A DNA stretch of 64,000 bases from Cydia pomonella (GCF_033807575.1 NC_084713.1:12526703-12590702); one strand, 5' to 3'. Positions 11,096 through 22,413 are shown, numbered from the stretch's first letter. Notes: generated from the sequence alone by a model not told the origin. Program-made: numbers and translations.

Positions 11096-11438
11096 TTATA
11101 TTAATGTTTAAAGACCGGCATTTTTGTGACTGACTGACTTATAGATCAAAAAACCTAACCCACTTCCAGGTGACCTAGAAAGTTGAAATTTGGCACCAAG
11201 GTAGGCTATTAGGTGTGCATTGTGGAAAAAATCTGAAAACTGAAAATTATTGAAATTTGATTGAAAAAACATCGTATATCGATATAGGTCAAAAACCTAA
11301 CCCACTTCCAGATGACCTAGAAACTTGATATTTGGCAAGAAGGTAGACTATTAGGTGTATATAGGGAAAAAAATCGAAAAACAGAAAATTATTGAAAATT
11401 CGATTGAAAAAACAAATATATATTTTGAATTCACATAG

Positions 11439-12492
11439 TATTGTTGTTGTTGTTTGGCGATCTTCTCCAACTGCCTCCAGTGAGACAACTGTCGCCATTT
11501 GAGGCAAATAAAACGACCAACTTTTCGGCGAAATGTTGGATCGAGTAAGAATGGGTGTAATAACAATCCAAGACAGGTATGCTTTGTCTAATCGACTCCT
11601 TAAATTAACCGCTAAAACCATAAAGACCTGCTTAAGGAAATTATAACTTATTTTAAACTGTTGCCCGATAAAAAAACCCCACCAAAAAATAATTTCCCAC
11701 TAAAAATATGTGTAATCAGTTTAATAATGCAATATTGGCAAGTATGAAACAACCAGAAATTAAATTAAATTCCACAGATGAAATAGACTGTCCACAGTAT
11801 TTAATAACAAGAGCAAAGGAAGTACTGAAAAAGAACGAGGATGATTCATCAATAACCGCTGGCTTAGAAAATTTTAATCACAATAAAAATAGGTGCACGT
11901 GTAATGTTGCGAAGAAACAAAGATGTCAGTAAGCGGCTGGTAAACGGATCCGTTGGAAAAATAGAAAAGGTACATTAGAACGTCAACAACAACAATAACG
12001 TACGTAAAATTACAATCATATTTAATCATAATTTAATGTATGAATTAGAACGTGTCAAGACTAAGTTTCAGATATTAAGTAATGCATGATATACCAGAGC
12101 AAAACAAGAGGAAGGGCCGCAAACCAACGACCTGGTGGTCAAAAATACAAGGAGACCTCAAGCAAGCCCAATTGCCAGAACAGACAACCCAGGACAGGAC
12201 ATCCTGGCGCAAATATGTGAGGAGGCCCGACCCCAAATAAAGGGAAAAGGGGTGTAATGCATTATGTTCATCGGGTCAGTTCCCTATTTGCTTTGTATAT
12301 GCTATTACTATCCACAAATCACAAGGCCTTAGTCTTGACAGCGCTCTTCTTGATATAGGCTCCTCAATATTTAGCAGAGGGCAGGCTTACGTTGCACTCT
12401 CTAGAGTTAAAACCTTAGACGGAGTACATCTTACTAATCTAGATCCGAGTCAAATCAAGGCACAAGAAAGCTCTATACTTAATAGAATATAA
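11439..12492 (+). pseudogene. Helitron Rep-helicase relic (Pif1-type helicase domain)
   Basis: A decayed Pif1-like SF1 helicase, the C-terminal enzyme of Helitron rolling-circle transposons. In order and in shifting frames one reads LFGDLLQLPPVR (motif II/III region, from about 11450) and RVRMGVITIQDRYAL (about 11540). Next come the open stretch 11708-11932 with CPQYLITRAKEVL, then GARVMLRRNKDVSKRLVNGS (about 11893-11955) and ELERVKTKFQILS (about 12040). The relic ends with the motif V/VI block AITIHKSQGLSLD...GQAYVALSRV, finishing at a stop at 12490-12492. Several frameshifts and stops (around 11527, 11640, 11892 and 11970-12000) make it non-functional. A LINE fragment is inserted at 12088-12253; bridging it keeps the local frame open. 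No Rep HUH domain or Helitron 5'-TC end was found upstream, so the relic is truncated. Confidence 0.8.
12088..12253 (+). mobile_element. 166-bp 5'-truncated LINE 3' end inserted in the Helitron helicase
   Basis: The segment is flanked by perfect 9-bp duplications GTAATGCAT (12079-12087 and 12254-12262). It encodes RKPTTWWSKIQGDLKQ...DRTSWRKYVRRPDPK then a stop, like the extreme C-terminus of RTE-like LINE proteins (GRPxTRW...DRxxWR). It is a very short 5'-truncated insertion. Confidence 0.65.
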
Positions 12493-13003
12493 CCGCCTAC
12501 GCACATTATACCGCCCCGACTTGGCCTAATTATACATAAACCGAAAACGTGTAAGAAAAATTGCAGATAATGAATGGGCAATTCAAGTAAGTACAAGAAA
12601 ATATAGAAAATAACACAAAAAAGAAAAATATACAGCGTAAATTTAGAAAATACAGTAATTTGACAAAAAAAAAACTTTATTAACACTAACATAATTTCTG
12701 TACAAAAAGTAATGATATCCCATCAAAAACATAAATGTGAAATGACAGCCAAGTTCAATATAAAATTAAGATAATGCGTCGTTGTTGTCTTCGCCTACAA
12801 AGGAATTGAGATCTACATGGATGCCAAGTTCTGTGTTGAAAATCCTGAATTTTTAGTTACAAGAATATGCAACGTTCTAAAATGAATTTATATAACAATT
12901 TCTTGTTTCTTGTACTAGCACAATGTTTGCTGCTTAATAGGAAATATATATTTAATCTTAAATTTAAACCGATATTTATTTACACAATGCACTTATTTGA
13001 CTT

Positions 13004-13184
13004 GGGACGTTATTCAATTTCAAGATTTGACTTGGCTAGTTTTTACTAACAAACCAAATTTAAACAAATTGGCTAGTTTTTACGTACAGGCGATATTGTA
13101 TTATATTTGACTATTTTACTTGTCTAAAATTTGGTTTGTTAGTAAACACTAGCCACGTCAAATCTTGAAATTGAATAACGTCCC
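13004..13184. repeat. Palindromic MITE with 58-bp inverted repeats
   Basis: Arms 13004-13061 and 13127-13184 match as reverse complements with two mismatches, beginning GGGACGTTATTCAATTTCAA. The loop is 65 bases. No clear target duplication is visible. It is non-coding. Confidence 0.85.
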
Positions 13185-13394
13185 ATTCATTTTTGGACCC
13201 ATGGTTAAAGGTAGGTTAGGTTAGGTTAGAGAGAGACACATTTTTTTTTCTTTCGGAGCGATTATTTTCGAAAATATTCACTTTAACAAAAAATGATTTT
13301 TCGAGACCCTTATTTATATCATTTTGTATGGGAAGTACCCAAAAAAAATGATTTTTTTTTACCGTTATGTCGCCATGATGCTTGATTTCTGTAT

Positions 13395-13510
13395 CCATGC
13401 CAAATTGCAGCTTTCTAGCACTAACGATCACGGAGCAAAGCCGCGGACAGATGGACAGACGTAGCGAAACTATAAAGGTTCCTAGTTGACAACGGAACCC
13501 TAAAAAGGAC
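13395..13510 (+). repeat. Terminal fragment of the ACGGAACCCTAAAAA repeat family
   Basis: TTCTAGCACTAACGATCACGGAG, then GACAGACGTAGCGAAACTATAA, then GGTTCCTAGTTGACAACGGAACCCTAAAAA. The same phrases in the same order occur at 21850-21967. Confidence 0.6.
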
Positions 13511-13853
13511 CTCAGGTTAAAACTCCTTAGAATGAGTAGGTACACTTCAAAACAACCAATTTCAAGCAGCTAATAAATTTTCTTGACATTGGCGTTTCAA
13601 TCGGAAACTTTTGTTGGAAAGTCCTTTTACTTAGTTATACCTACAAATCCAACACTGTTACCCATTCAAAAGTTTGTTCCTAATCCATTACAATCCACCT
13701 TTTGTTGAAGTTGAAAATAATACCGTTTGTGTTACGGTGTTGTTAGGTTATCAGTAATCAATCACAGTCAGGAATTTAGGTTTTTCTTATTTTTTTTATG
13801 TTATTTATATATTTAAAAATTCATTTAACAAAGAGACAATTCAAATCTTTGTG

Positions 13854-14355
13854 TTAATAGGATACATTAGTGTTCCTTTCTCCATACAAACGTTCTCGAC
13901 GTTTCACGACTCTCTGGATTTTGGCCCTGGATGAATAATTTTTTTACATGAGTTAAATATTACCAGAATCTGTGTCTGTACGTTTTGCTTTTTTGATATT
14001 CTTGATTTTATAATAAATAGGTTAATTCAAAGAGCGCTTAAAACGGCCAAATAAATGCACCGTAAACAGACGCCTAGCATACGAAATCGGCAACAATAAA
14101 CGCAAAACTCAATACGGTCAGACACAGATAATTTCTTTCACATTCTGTTCTCAAAATTCCGTTACGATTGGTTAAGTTTTGGAGGAGGAAAATGTCGAGA
14201 ACGAAACCTCGACTTCTGAGATTTACGCAGGATTTTGTCGCCTGAGCTACAGTTGTCCTTATCGCACTAATTTTAGGCGTCCCCGTCAGCGCGACGGAGA
14301 TATTTACCCAAAAATCTCAAATATGAGAAAGGGCTCAGCTGATATATCCTCTTAA
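13854..14355. mobile_element. TTAA-bounded non-autonomous element, 502 bp
   Basis: It is bounded by TTAA at both ends (13854-13857, 14352-14355) with AGGATACATTAGTG at the left and CAGCTGATATATCCTC at the right, an imperfect inverted repeat. It is close to full-length colinear with 61641-62136 (shared GTTACGATTGG, TTTTGGAGGAGGAAAATGTC, CAGTTGTCCTTATC and CCCCGTCAGCGCGA). It has no coding capacity. Confidence 0.75.
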
Positions 14356-14892
14356 TTAATTTTTTTTTTAAATTGTTAAAACACGCACCAGGCAAAATAG
14401 GTAAATACTTTAGTGTATATTATAGAACACAATAAAAGGGATGAGGCAAATTAAGCGTAAAAAGTCACATACTTTTCTTTAATGTTAATCATCGAAAAGT
14501 TATGTAGTTCAATACCAATTTTAACCCTCTTTTTTCCCTATTTGGCCTCTGTTTGAGTTAGGTGACCCATGTCCAAATTTCTCAATGTATGTATTATCTA
14601 ACACATATTCTTAATCTGAATAAAATTACTGATTAGGAAAGATATATAAATCTTAGACTATTAATAGGGGTAATGATAACATTTAAACCTATTTAATTAG
14701 GTATTTTTAGTTTAACAACCGCCTTTATTATACTGAGCCTCATTCAGGATTGTGTGGGTTGGTCCTTTGTACGAATACAAACCCTTGTACAAATCAAAGC
14801 TAGTTCACGGTCCCTTACAAACTTGTGACTTTTAAAAGGTCAAAGTAAAGTAGTAATTATGTAATTTAAAATTACCGTTTAAATAATGGAGT

Positions 14893-15026
14893 GTGACCAA
14901 GCTAAGTTAGCAGCGAATTTGATAGCCCAACCCGTGCAAGTGTTATGCTTTCATAGATGTTTGACGACTAAAATAACTATTGCGATGTCTGGGCTATCTA
15001 AATCGCTGCCAACTTATCTTGGTCTG
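14893..15026. repeat. Palindromic MITE, GACCAAGMTAAGTTRGCAGCGA family
   Basis: Left arm GACCAAGCTAAGTTAGCAGCG...GATAGCCCA pairs with right arm TGGGCTATC...CGCTGCCAACTTATCTTGGTC. A partial copy is at 17905-18008. Confidence 0.75.
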
Positions 15027-15187
15027 TCTCTAAACGTCGAGATTGTATCGGTTTCGCACTTTGGTCAATTTTTCTTTAATAAAAGACATCGATTTTAATT
15101 TATAACTTATTTTCTTACAAATATTCTCTTGCACCAGCTCTTCGACTTTTTGGTACGACATGACCCCTACTTTTTCATTCACTTGGT

Positions 15188-15490
15188 CTAAGTAACTGTG
15201 TCTGGTTTTCCTTTACCTCGCTTGCGTGCTACCCGTCCAGGATCAGTCTTGAAAAAGTGAACGTGTCGTATTAAATGTCCAATCATTTTTTTGCGTCTGT
15301 TTTCAATAGTGTTCAGAATAGTTATTCTTTCATTCACTCTTCGTAACACCTCTTCATTCGTTGTCTTGTCTCTCCAACTCCTTCCATTTGTCTCAAGCAC
15401 CACATTTTAAATGCTTCCATTCTCTTCATGACTCTTAGTCCACGTTTCACTTCCATAGAGGGCTATACACCAGATAATATATTTAATCCA
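15188..15490 (-). pseudogene. Relic of an RTE-like LINE ORF2 C-terminus
   Basis: The minus strand encodes IALYGSETWT near 15460, then after a frame change an open stretch WRDKTTNEEVLRRVNER... followed by HLIRHVHF and GKGKPDTVT. The order YGSETWT, VTNEEVLRRVNE, GHxxRH is typical of the post-RT C-terminal region in insect LINEs. The frameshift near 15400 and the missing RT core make it a dead fragment. Confidence 0.65.
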
Positions 15491-15499
15491 AATACTACT

Positions 15500-16370
15500 A
15501 TAGCATTTTATGCAACCGTTGTATAAGAAGGGTTAAAAAAGGCGAGTGGCGGTGGCGAATACGCCACGAGCATTGACATACGCCACGAGAACTAACTGTT
15601 TGATCTGATCTAAATATTTAATCAAACACATAGTTTGATTTCTTTAGAAACGAAATAGTCTGATAAAGTAGTTGAGAGCTCTAGCTTCATCACTATATAG
15701 AGCTTAAAAAAGTTTTCGAGCGGATCAGGCGTGAAGTAAATGCAAAAACATTACTTAAGACTTTTATTCAAAATCACTTTTCCCGTTTCCTTTGAGGCCG
15801 AAAAGCCCCGGTGGTAGCCGGAAATTGAAACAAACTGCTGAGCCATCTTGCAGATTATCTTAATTTGTTAATGCAATCGTTGTATTTCGTGCTGTGTAAT
15901 TTTCCTTTAGTACCGCTCGCCATTGTGAGTCGCTAAAGTTTCTAAGCTCGCTCGGTAAATAAAATAAATTATGGAAGGGAACGGCTTACCTAATTGAATC
16001 TGTAAATTCGGCTGAACACTCCTTTGGGCATCCATGAAGCTACACTACTGCCTTTAAATTTGTATATAGGCTGTAACAAAAAATAGTGCGGATCCGTTTA
16101 AGAGCATATTCAATATCGTGTTCTGATTAGGAAAAGTAGAAGCAAAATTTTTAGACGCGATTTTATTTAAATACGGTGACATTTCAAACATTCTCCCGCC
16201 ATATTATCATTTCGACAGGTTAGGTTAGGCATCGAAGGCACAGATCCATCCGGCATTCAACCACGACGAAAATGGTGTAAAAATATTTCAAACGGCTATT
16301 GAATTAATTAAATTTAACAAAAGTATTAAATCATAAACGTCAGTATTTTATTAAAGTACAACTCATATAT
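15500..16370. other. No gene recognised
   Basis: AT-rich sequence with a short GGTTAGGTTAGG run at 16219. No conserved coding or repeat structure was identified with confidence. Confidence 0.4.
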
Positions 16371-16372
16371 TG

Positions 16373-16520
16373 TAAGTAAGTAAATATTCTTTATTGCACC
16401 AACAATTATACATTTTACATACATGTAAAACTACAAATGAATTTTAAAGGAAAATAGAACCAGGTAACAACAGGCGGTCTTATCGCTAAAAAGCGATCTC
16501 TTCCAGACAACCTTAATAGA
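16373..16520 (-). repeat. Non-LTR retrotransposon 3' end
   Basis: A GTAAGTAAGTAAATATTCTTTATTGCACC tail (split here by position 16390) is followed by the hairpin GGCGGTCTTATCGCTAAAAAGCGATC and TCTTCCAGACAACC. On the minus strand this is a LINE 3' UTR with its conserved hairpin and simple tail. Confidence 0.65.
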
Positions 16521-17160
16521 ATTAGTGACATAACTAAAAAATATGCCCATTGGCATAATTAATTTTAAAAAAAACATTACATGTACCCGTGGGCATTAGG
16601 TATAGCGCATTCCATCTCAGTATGCTGGCATACAATAACACCGTTTACTGACGAGTAAGTGTGATGAAATTGAAAACAATGAAAAGTGGCTGATAACAAA
16701 AAACGACTTAAATTTCGACATCGTGGAAGAATACCAATTAATATAATAAATTGTAGACAGTAACAGTAATGACACCACCTGTTGTTTACTTCTGCCTCTT
16801 TAGGTAGATATTTAGTACGGTTTTTTTTTTTTAATTTAAGTTATTTCTAAATTATGACATGAAAGTCGCTTAAATAATGAAAGTATAAATTGGGTGAAAG
16901 CATTCTCGTTTTCGATATCTCATTTAGAACTAGGTTTATAGCGTATAATTCAGAAATATTATTTCTTTTTAAATATATGACATCCAAAAGACAACATCTC
17001 AGGCGGCAAAGTAATATTTTGAATATTCGCGCCATGCGGCGCGCAGCCTCTAGGCGGCAAGTTTTCAATATTGAAAATGGCGGCCGACGTATGCGCGCTT
17101 ATCAGAGAGCGTCCATTTCGAGGCATCTCGCAGCATAAGGAGATCCGAGACGTTTCAAAA

Positions 17161-17580
17161 TTTCGTCCTTTCCGCCGCGCCGCTGCGCCCACATTTACAT
17201 TATATTAGCCCGTTGGAGGTGGGACGGTGCCTGTGTGTCTAGGCAGGTAGCATCCCACACTTACATCCATCCCAAGCTCCAAGGAACTAAGGACACCCCA
17301 TCAGGCCTCTTGCCATCATCCCTGACAGTGCCAGTCGGCTCAAGAAGAGCAGGCACATTGATGGTGGCAAGAGATCGACGGATTATGTCATTAAGCGACG
17401 CATGTCTTGAAAAACGACTTGCACTTTTTTGACAAGATGATCCATGGTGTCCCAGACGGTCCACGTCCATGCCACAAGAGCATATGTGGCGTACATACCG
17501 AAAACCCGTGTCGCAAACCAGTCGCCAGTCTTAGGGAGGTCGGATCCAAGAAAGTACCAGAACTTACAAGTAACATTACT
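17161..17580 (-). pseudogene. Non-LTR retrotransposon ORF2 C-terminal zinc-binding region, decayed
   Basis: On the minus strand one reads FLDPTSLRLATGLR, a cysteine/histidine patch ICSCGMDVDRLGHHGSSC, RFSRHASLNDIIRRSL, then LEPTG...DDGKRPDGVSLVPW, a stop, and VWDATCLDT...APSHL. The order (Cys/His cluster, SRHxxLND, DGKRPDG, DxTCxDT) is the C-terminal end of a family of animal LINE proteins. A frame change near 17470-17500 and the stop at 17261 show decay. The RT core is absent. The clade is not assigned. The longest open piece is 17261-17470. Confidence 0.7.
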
Positions 17581-17904
17581 GATTACTTGTTCATACAACA
17601 AAAATACCTGACCTATGTACGCGTATCTTGTATGCCTACCAGTCGTATTACAGATAAGAAGTATTATTTAAAGATAATTACCTAATACGAGTAAGTTATC
17701 AAATATTGCGTTCGTTTGTTTTACTTCTGGGTCAAAGTACCTGACAAGGATGTTTACTGATGGCTAAAATATTCAATCCCAACTCAGTCCATATGTTAAC
17801 TGAAATAGATGTCATATATAAAGAAAAATTGACGAAGCCCAACAGTGAGAAAGTTGTATATATATGGCAGCACCAATCTTTCTCGTCTCGCTATACACAT
17901 GTGT

Positions 17905-18008
17905 TACCTAGTTCAAACGTCAAACTTCTATGAAATTATCATTTATAAATAATACTTGCACAGTCTGTGCTGTCAAAAACCACTGCAGACTTATCTTGGT
18001 CTAACTCT
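17905..18008. repeat. Partial copy of the 14893 MITE family
   Basis: CAAACGTCAAACTTCTATGAAATTAT, ATAATACTTGCAC and CTTATCTTGGTCTA occur in the order expected for the right half of this palindromic family. The left arm is missing. Confidence 0.55.
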
Positions 18009-18104
18009 ACTACACTATGCTGTCCCGGCATTTTGTACGGTAATCAAATAAATCGAACTTATATAAATCTAACTAGAGTCTGTTCGGAATGAGAAGAGTC
18101 GTGG

Positions 18105-18126
18105 AATGTATGGGGCCCCATACATT
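18105..18126. repeat. Perfect 22-bp palindrome
   Basis: AATGTATGGGG followed at once by its reverse complement, centred between 18115 and 18116. Confidence 0.85.
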
Positions 18127-18138
18127 TCCGCACATGTT

Positions 18139-18230
18139 CTACCTGTGTATTTAATTCACACATTTCATTATGTGTGCAAATGTGACTATTTGCACTCATA
18201 ATGAAATTTGTGAATTAAATACACAGGTAG
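18139..18230. repeat. Short hairpin MITE
   Basis: Left arm CTACCTGTGTATTTAATTCA...TTTCATTATG pairs with right arm CATAATGAAATTTGTGAATT...ACACAGGTAG across a short loop near 18185. Confidence 0.75.
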
Positions 18231-18239
18231 TTAGATATA

Positions 18240-20135
18240 TATATTTCGAATATGCGTGCAACACTACAAAATGTAAATCTTTCATTTTAAAACGACTAGC
18301 TATATTGCTCTGAAACTTTGAACTTACAATAGGATGAGGTATCTAGTCCTGTAATTAATTTATGTAGCTTCAGATACCATGGTTAAAAAAGGGGAATTTA
18401 AGTTTTTCATACAAAAGTCGTTTTTACTCTGTTTCGTTTGTTTTATAATCTGGAGCTATATAAACTCATTACAAGACTAGATATACTTCATGTTATTGTA
18501 TGTGCAAAGTTTCATTACAATCCAATACGCAGTTTTAAAATGATTACGAAACGCCGTTTATACCGGTAGGTATGTGAAATTCGGCCTAGCTTGCCGGGGA
18601 CTCTTTCACGTTCTCTACACAACAGGACAATGTGACATGGCGTGTAGGTAGGCTCAAAAACTCTCGTGAACCATAGATGTATAATAATGCACAGATAAAA
18701 TGGGGGGACGGGCAACAAATAACCCAACCGAATTACATAGGCTGTTTTTAGTATGTTGTCAGGAATGTTAAAACGTGTTTTTAATTTTGTCGCATTGCGT
18801 ATGTTCTGTCCCTCATGGGCGCACGCGTATAGCACCTATATAGAATAATACGTCTATGACATTACTCTTCGGTGTATTTAATGTTTTTTGATGGAAACTT
18901 CAGCCTTTAGCTTACCATACATAGAGATTTTGCTCCTTTTTTACACACCATACCTTAGGGTCTATTTACTGTATTTATTTTAATTTTTAGTGCGTGTTCA
19001 TACATTTGCCACTAAACGAAAGTAGTAAATGTTGAACTCACACTAACCACTAATCGATGTGTGAGTAAGCCCTTAATAAACAATCAAAGCAAGTGCTGCC
19101 TTTACCGTTCTCGTACGTTTTCTTGTGCATAGTAGGCTCTGCCATCTTGTGGGCTACATTGGAAGCATATACTTTACATTAACACCTCGCGACAAAAATC
19201 TGACGTCTCCTGTGCTGCCTCCTACAGTTTATGCACGCTCCCTATCGGCCATAAAAGTGAGCAAACGTTGGTCTCACTTTGAACAATTTTCAATAGATTA
19301 GTTTTACATATGACACATAGGTATAGGTATTTTATAGGCTGCGAAGAAGTTAAACTTTTCATTATTTGTTTAACTTTACGGTAACATTAAATACATTTAC
19401 ATATAAACAATTAGTTATAATTAATTTCATTTCGACCATGTTACTTTGAGAAAACTAATTAGACTGAAAAGATCCCAGTTAGAACTATATATCGAAAACA
19501 ATAAAATTTAACTAGTGAAAACGCGTTTTCAATGAAGTGATACGAAAAACTGATTACAACTAGGTAGTGAAAACGCGTTTTTACTAAAAATGGGTGCCAA
19601 TGCCAATGTAGATGTGTGAGTCGCGTACCGTTTTATTTATGAACTTTGACGTTTTCAGTAGGTATACATATAAATCTAACAAAATAAATTATCTACCTTC
19701 AAGCATTGTGTGGCAATCATTTTTTGTCTTATTTTCAATGTGAGTATACGTTTTTTTTATATATTTAGTTCATACTTAATTTTAGTAGTAGTTTATGTCT
19801 TGTTATTGTACTTGTTTTTGTTTATTGATGAAATTAAATTAAATTTACGTATTTAGGCTGTTAGTCTGGATACAATGATGACATAAATAATTTGGCAGAA
19901 ACTTAAAAAGTGTGTACGTGTCATGAATTGGTTTCAAGATTGTTTTGTACTTAGGCTGTCCACCCGAACGACGAACGAACTTAAAGAATGATAACGAACA
20001 GATATCTTAGGGACCTAACCAAGATGACAATTATTAAATGTATGGAAATTATCACGTGACTTCGTAGCACCTATCATCCCGATACCCTTTTTCTTTTCGT
20101 TTGGCGTTAGTCAATGTACAATGTGTAATATAATA
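18240..20135. other. No gene recognised; a few short palindromes
   Basis: AT-rich. It contains a palindrome at 18988-19045 related to the hairpin at 61580-61644, and two GAAAACGCGTTTT palindromes at 19516-19531 and about 19567-19582. I see no exon. Confidence 0.4.
18988..19045. repeat. Hairpin repeat, AGTGCGWGTTCATA type
   Basis: AGTGCGTGTTCATACATTTG and AGTAGTAAATGTTGAACTCA flank a short loop; diverged copy of the perfect hairpin at 61580-61644. Confidence 0.55.
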
Positions 20136-20137
20136 TA

Positions 20138-20894
20138 TAAGTTTGTACCTTTAGTCGAGCCTGTGCCCCTATATATCCTCAATATTTACTTGGATCTGTC
20201 CCTATTACCAGAGTCGACTCAGTGAAAGATCTTGGCGTTATTTTTGACACGCGACTGACCTTTCATGACCACATCAGAGCGCTTGCCACCAGCAGCTTTC
20301 GAAGGTTGGGCTTTGTCACTCGCAACGTTAAAGATTTTAATGGTCCAGGTGCCATTAGAGTCCTCTACTACGCTCTGGTAAGAAGCAAATTAGAAGCATC
20401 CACGCTAGTCTGGAATCCTCACGAATCTACCTACATCTTACTCTTGGAAAAAGTCCAAAAAACATTCTTAAGAATGTATTATAAGAAATTGTATGGATAC
20501 TATCCTTTCCTGTATCCTACAAAATTTATTCTTGGAATCCTTGGTTTCAACTCCCTGGAAGCGAGATGCAACTCCTGCTTGCTCATTTTTGCATGTCGGG
20601 TCCTGCGCGGTGACTCGGACTGCCCGGAACTGGTAGATGAGATTCTTTGTTCCTGATTTAAAAAAGATAACCCTCAGACCGCGAGTGCGGTCTCTGTTAG
20701 CAGTGCCAACGGCACGTACGGTGGCGCATAGAAACTCGTCCATCCCTCGTGCCCTGACCCTGCTTAATGCGCTCCTAGTTTCAGCACCCGAATGTGACCT
20801 GCTTGCGGGGCGATGGGCGGATGTGTGTAAGGAATGCTTGGGATTTTGTGAGATGATGGATAAAAGGGAATCTAGTGTTTTAAAAGTGTTTTAA
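20138..20894 (+). pseudogene. Jockey-like non-LTR retrotransposon, 5'-truncated ORF2 C-terminus
   Basis: The open reading continues upstream of the first in-frame GTG as far as about 20138 (RACAPIYPQYLLGS...RVDSVKDLGVIFDTRL). This is the region after the RT palm in Jockey-like LINEs, followed by FRRLGFVTRN and ALVRSKLEASTLVWNP. A stop in this frame at 20654-20656 is followed by homologous sequence in another frame, RPRVRSLLAVPTARTV...NALLVSAPECDL...WADVCKECLGFCEMMD, ending at 20894. The copy at 36655-37011 keeps one frame across this point, so a frameshift near 20645-20680 broke this one. An AATAATAATAAA tail ends near 20995. The active-site part of RT is missing. Confidence 0.8.
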
Positions 20895-21849
20895 TGCAAT
20901 CATGGTTGTACATACTTATAGTATGGAATTGTCATTTCACAGTGTATTAGTTTTAAACTGTAATTCTGTGTAAATATTAAATAATAATAAATCACTGGTA
21001 ATATTGGCTAGGCCCTGAAAAAAACTGCTTGAAAAAAAAAAAATATCCTCTGCATATACCTACTCTTATATTGACTGAACTAAATTAGTAACTACTTTTG
21101 AGACTTATCCCCAAACCGGCGCCACAATATTTACGTACGAGTAATCTTCATTCCTTTCCTCGTGGCCGGAAACTAATGAAACGGCTCCGTGCTACCATGT
21201 CCCGCTTAAAAAAGACCATTATTTCTTTGAAATCTCGTAAAGTTAAGTCACTTTTGAACGGCATAGTAGTAAGCTGTGTTTTCGAGTGTACATAAAATAT
21301 TGCCCTGACCGTGTATTAGTCGGTAGACTCGTTCGCTTTAAACAGAAAAAATACAATGTTTGAATGCCCGGCCGGCGTTTGTTTATTTGTGGTCTGATGG
21401 TTTAACTTTCAATTAAAATTGAGTCTCCAGCTTTTAATACTATACCAATATATACTTTAAAATCGCAAATGTATTGACTGAGAAAAACAGTTGTATTTCT
21501 CGGAAAACATCGGATAACCAACGTAATTGATCCAAAGAAACTCAGCTAGTAATAAATTCAAGTTGGACCCGATAAAATTTATTGCAGTCGACTTGTCCGG
21601 AGTTCGAGATAAAATTTTACAACTGTTCTGCGATTACGCGACTTTGAGGACTTCAATGGGCATTTCGTAATATTTTCGTGACTTAATAAATTATTGGGTA
21701 ATAAACGGAATGAACTATAATTACTTTTTTTCTTTATTGCTTTTATGTAAGTAGGCTCATTAATAATATAATAGGACGAGCAAGCGAAATGAAGCGAAGG
21801 TCTTATATTCAACTTGGAACATGCGACTGCTGGCTAGGACCACGTATCG

Positions 21850-21967
21850 GCATTTCTAGCACTAACGATCGCGGAGTAAAGCCGTGGACGGACGGAAAAA
21901 CAGATGGACATGGCGAAACTATAAGGCCTAAGGGTTCCTAGTTGACTACGCTACGGAACCCTAAAAA
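21850..21967 (+). repeat. Terminal fragment of the ACGGAACCCTAAAAA repeat family, second copy
   Basis: TTCTAGCACTAACGATCGCGGAG, GGCGAAACTATAA, GGTTCCTAGTTGAC and ACGGAACCCTAAAAA in the order seen at 13404-13507. Confidence 0.6.
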
Positions 21968-22413
21968 TGAACAGAACCTCTAAAACCAACTGGTTGTTAA
22001 AACCTCGTTTCAGCAGGATTTGCATGGGCCGAGCCGTAAAGTTAAGTTGCATAAAGACATTATTAGAGCTTTTTACGATATTCATAAAGATACAAATCAC
22101 CTGGTTGATATAGCAGCAAGTATTTCCTAGTAATAAACGTTTTACTAGCTCAGAGTTTTGGTTATTTAGGTTGAACAAAGGTACCTAATGCAATCAAATA
22201 GTAACGTTTGGTTATATTATCAATATAACGCTAGTTTAAAAGTCTACATAAAGATACTTTGAGTCATGGGGTTGTTGGGTTGTGGAGACGGTTATTAGAT
22301 ATTTTGCTTTACTCCTAACTTTTTATTACTGCTTTGTCTTACTTCCAGTCAGTGTACTCATATTTGTACATATAAATATTGAATGCAATACGAATATTCC
22401 TACCAGTAAAAAG

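Noticed and set aside
13213..13232. GGTTAGGTTAGGTTAG as a telomere-like repeat
   Set aside because: The unit does not match a clean TTAGG array, the run is under 20 bases, and similar short runs (16219, 48525) are common in insect DNA.
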